Source: DASYQD01 sp963837455 (GTDB lineage Bacteria; Acidobacteriota; Thermoanaerobaculia; Multivoradales; JAIOJS01). From it: a DNA stretch of 64,000 bases. Positions 61,618 through 64,000 of this stretch are shown piece by piece. The first letter of the stretch is position 1. Each line of letters opens with the position of its first letter. The stretch covers positions 1-64,000 of the forward strand of contig CAWINM010000006.1 of NCBI GenBank assembly GCA_963837455.1, written 5' to 3'. A program made the translations under genes and the position numbers. The notes under the pieces were generated by a model. It saw only the letters and a program-made list of their open reading frames with translations, had not been told where the DNA came from and made no database searches.

Positions 61618-61814
61618 CCGGCCGAGAGGCCGCGCCGCCTGCTGAAATCACCGGTTCCTCCGAGCCTATCCGCTCGGCAGGGTGATCCCGCCGCGCGGGC
61701 TCCGGTGGTCGAGGAGCTGGAGCCGGAATTCTGTCCCGCAGCTCCGCGATCGGCTCATCCGCAGCCGCCGGATCGCCACTCGAATCTCGTGGTCCGTGGT
61801 GGAGGAGCACCACT

Positions 61815-63179
61815 ATGAGCGATTTCGGCCGATCGGTTCTAGCTCTCGCCGTCATGACACTCGCCGCCCGGGGCGCCCTGGCGACCGACGGCGAGCTCGA
61901 CGCAACGTTTGGTGGCAATGGCCAGGTGGTCCTGCCCCTTGGCACCGGAGCGGCCTCTGCGCGAGCCGCGGTCTGGACTGAAGCGGGCGTGATCGTCGCC
62001 GGTGACTACCAGACGAGCCCCGGCGACAGCGACTTCTACCTCGTCCGGCTCGGCCCTAGCGGCGCTGTCGCCGACTCCCTGGCGTTCCCGCTCGCCTTCG
62101 ACGCCGTCGTCGGCGGCGACGACATCCCCACCTCGATTGCCGCGGCGCCCGGGGGCAAGGTAGTGGTCGCAGGCACCGTCGAGGCGTCGGGGACGACGTA
62201 CATCGGCGTGGCGCGCTTCGACGCGGCGCTCGACCTCGACTTCACGTTCGACGGCACCGGCCGTGAGATCCTCGCTTACGGCAGCGCGTTCGAGTTCACC
62301 TCGCCTTCCGTGGCGGTTCTCGCCGATGGCTCGATCCTGGTGGGCTGCACCTACGGCCTCCCGAGCGGGGGCGACAGGGACTTCGCCCTCTTCAAGCTCG
62401 CCCCGGACGGCACGCTCGACAGCTCCTTCGGCAGCAACGGATTCACCTCGGTCTTCTTCAACCTCGGCGGCGATCGCGTCGATCTGTTCCGTGCCCTCGC
62501 GGTCCAGCCCGACGGCAAGATCATTCTCGCCGGCTCCGCACAGTGGAGTGCCACCGACTACGACTTCGCCGTAGCGCGGCTGCTCCCCAACGGTGTGCCC
62601 GATCCGAGCTTCTTTACCTCGGCCGGCAAGGAGCACCTCTTCTTCGACCTCGACCAGGCGAAGACCGATCTGGTGTTGGCGGTGGCTCTGGGAAGCGACG
62701 GCCGTATCGCTCTGGTCGGCACCGCCTCCGCTTCGCCGGTCTTCGTCGGCGCCGTCGCCATGCTGTTGCCGAACGGAAATCCCGATCAGAGCTTCGACGG
62801 CGACGGCAAACAGCTCGTCCAGTGGATCGGTGGCACCGGAGTGAACGAGCTGACCGGGGCGGCCTTCGAGAGCGACCGCACCCTCTTCGTCGCCGGCAAC
62901 GCGTACGCGTCGTATGGCAACTCCGGCGACCTGGGCGTCGCGCGGCTGCTGCCGACCGGCGCTCGTGACCCAGCCTTCTACTACGGCTCCGGCTTTCACC
63001 TCTACAACCTCGCGCCGGGCTGGGAGTCCACGCAGTCGGTGGCTCTCGACGTTGGCCGACCGCTGCTCGTCGGCACCCGCAACGGCGCCTGGGCGCTCGT
63101 CCGCCTCACCAACGCGCTGCTCTTCAGCGATGGCTTCGAGAACGCCACCACCTCGGCCTGGAGCGGCACCGCTCCCTGA
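61815..63179 (+). CDS. Secreted delta-60-repeat protein with C-terminal tag
   Basis: A 454-residue protein with a signal peptide (FGRSVLALAVMTLAARGALA) and a beta-propeller of delta-60 repeats: GELDATFGGNGQVVLPLG, GTLDSSFGSNGFTSVFF, VQPDGKIILAGSA, RLLPNGVPDPSFFTS, MLLPNGNPDQSFDGDGKQLV. The repeat pattern is G-LD-SFG-G-G followed by PDGKI. The end LLFSDGFENATTSAWSGTAP is the shared C-terminal motif. It probably acts at the cell surface. GAGGAGCACCACT precedes ATG 61815. Independent of the sigma-kinase pair (198 bases upstream). Confidence 0.92.
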   Translation: MSDFGRSVLALAVMTLAARGALATDGELDATFGGNGQVVLPLGTGAASARAAVWTEAGVIVAGDYQTSPGDSDFYLVRLGPSGAVADSLAFPLAFDAVVGGDDIPTSIAAAPGGKVVVAGTVEASGTTYIGVARFDAALDLDFTFDGTGREILAYGSAFEFTSPSVAVLADGSILVGCTYGLPSGGDRDFALFKLAPDGTLDSSFGSNGFTSVFFNLGGDRVDLFRALAVQPDGKIILAGSAQWSATDYDFAVARLLPNGVPDPSFFTSAGKEHLFFDLDQAKTDLVLAVALGSDGRIALVGTASASPVFVGAVAMLLPNGNPDQSFDGDGKQLVQWIGGTGVNELTGAAFESDRTLFVAGNAYASYGNSGDLGVARLLPTGARDPAFYYGSGFHLYNLAPGWESTQSVALDVGRPLLVGTRNGAWALVRLTNALLFSDGFENATTSAWSGTAP

Positions 63180-63410
63180 GCCTCGCGGCGCAGTCGCCGC
63201 TCGTCGGCGCCGCCGCCGCGGTGCGGCGAGCTGCCCCTCGGGACGGCCGTCGAGCCCGATGCGCTCTGCCGCGACCATACGGTCCTCCTCGAGGACGATC
63301 GCCTGAACGGTCATGACGCGGCCGGCTGTTGCGGTCGTTGGACAGCCTTTCGACGTTTGCTACTCTGACAGGACTGAGTGAGTCGGACAGTGCCGGGCGA
63401 AGGAGCTGCA

Positions 63411-64000
63411 ATGTCCCGCAAAGGCAGGTTGGTGACCCGGAGGGAGGTGCTGCGAGGAGCGGGCGTGCTCGCCGGCGGCGCCTTGCTCGGCCCTCGGATC
63501 CTCGCTGCCTCCATGATGCACGGGCGGCCGTTCGTGGAGCCGGTCGTCCGGCGCAGTCGTGACGGTCTGCTCGCTACCCGGTTGCGCATGGCACCGGCCA
63601 CGTTCGACGTCGGGCCGCGACAGCTTCGCGTCGAGGCCTACGAGGGCGGTCTCCCGGGGCCGACGCTCCGTTTCCGCGGCGGCGACACGGTGCAGATCCA
63701 GCTCGAAAACGGAATGCAGCCGCTGGGAGTGCCGACGGTGGGTGCCTTGCCGCCTCCGTTCACCACACCGATGGGGGGCATGGCGCCTCTCGAGGAGCGC
63801 CAGGTCTTTACCAATCTCCACACACATGGCCTCCAGGTCTCGCCGCGCTCACCGAGCGACAACGTCTTCCTGCGCGTTCGACCGGGCGAGCGTCAGTGCT
63901 ACCAATACACGATCCCGCGCGATCAGCCCGCCGGCCTGCACTGGTACCACCCGCACTTTCACTCCAGCACCACGCACCAGGCCTGGCAAGGGCTCGCCGG
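63411..64000 (+). CDS. Multicopper oxidase, Tat-exported, 3' end beyond the window
   Basis: ATG 63411 follows GAAGGAGCTGCA. The N-terminus has a twin-arginine signal (VTRREVLRGAGVLAGGALLG). Copper-binding motifs read so far are NLHTHGLQVSPRSPSDN (HTHG) and AGLHWYHPHFHSSTTHQAWQ (HWYHPH), the first two clusters of cupredoxin domain 1; the C-terminal type 1 site is not in the window. About 196 residues are visible. Likely a laccase-like or CueO/SpoIIID-type oxidase acting on phenols or metal ions in the periplasm. Confidence 0.93.
   Translation, partial: MSRKGRLVTRREVLRGAGVLAGGALLGPRILAASMMHGRPFVEPVVRRSRDGLLATRLRMAPATFDVGPRQLRVEAYEGGLPGPTLRFRGGDTVQIQLENGMQPLGVPTVGALPPPFTTPMGGMAPLEERQVFTNLHTHGLQVSPRSPSDNVFLRVRPGERQCYQYTIPRDQPAGLHWYHPHFHSSTTHQAWQGLA

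Overview
The window is high-GC chromosomal DNA from a bacterium that most resembles an Acidobacteriota member, possibly Thermoanaerobaculia or a neighbouring lineage. The lineage call is inference. It rests on two large duplicated-orphan-type MacB/FtsX permeases (27.9 and 46.1 kb), an ECF sigma factor of the X6 type directly upstream of a Ser/Thr kinase with TPRs, a winged-helix/TPR regulator, a delta-60 repeat secreted protein, many lipoproteins and small secreted proteins, and scattered GGTGCC-N-GGCACC palindromes. No rRNA, tRNA, CRISPR array or phage module was seen.

Region 1 (1-20 kb) is an accessory, heavily rearranged zone. It opens with a frameshifted DUF2185/Imm33-like immunity gene and a HExxH metallopeptidase, toxin-like, split by an IS630-family element whose TA duplication is still intact. 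Removing the IS restores the reading frame. Next come a membrane protein, a repeat cluster, a truncated ISL3 transposase, a 3.3-kb IS21-type element with two extra ORFs (4985-8259), a serine protease with a secreted partner (8.6-11.5 kb), a complete group II intron with maturase (11760-13725) and two intron remnants. Gene fragments (D-serine dehydratase-like, DoxX, nucleotidyltransferase, ECF sigma) lie between intact metabolic and envelope genes: a PEP mutase-family lyase, a TAP-type hydrolase and an L,D-transpeptidase.

Region 2 (20-42 kb) is mostly single-gene chromosomal content: a membrane protein, an esterase, a MoaD-like plus BNR-repeat pair, a LysE exporter, a DUF1579-like protein divergent from a WYL regulator across a perfect operator-like dyad, the first permease, VOC proteins, an erythromycin-esterase-like enzyme, an ArsR-SRPBCC operon with a palindromic operator, a SigJ-like sigma factor, a truncated globin, NDH-2, a VapBC pair and two secreted proteins. 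Several well-conserved genes here carry single-base frameshifts (WYL, permease, VOC, SigJ, the 41-kb secreted protein). This may be recent decay or uncorrected sequencing indels.

Region 3 (42-58 kb) contains two diverged copies of a locus with sigma-54-type promoter sequences (TGGCAT-N5-TTGCT). One keeps csbD but has a truncated BON gene. The other keeps the BON gene but lacks csbD. Also here are the second permease, a LysR gene divergent from an M13 peptidase whose HExxH motif reads HDLTH, a TonB-C-like lipoprotein, an ABC1/UbiB kinase (with a 250-bp 5' duplicate at 57.1 kb), OsmC and small secreted proteins.

Region 4 (58-64 kb) has the ECF sigma, Ser/Thr kinase-TPR gene, delta-60 secreted protein and the start of a Tat-exported multicopper oxidase that runs off the right edge. 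Three secreted products (ends at 30646, 42394 and 63179) share a C-terminal motif close to FxDGFExxxxxxWSxxxP, which may be a sorting tag.
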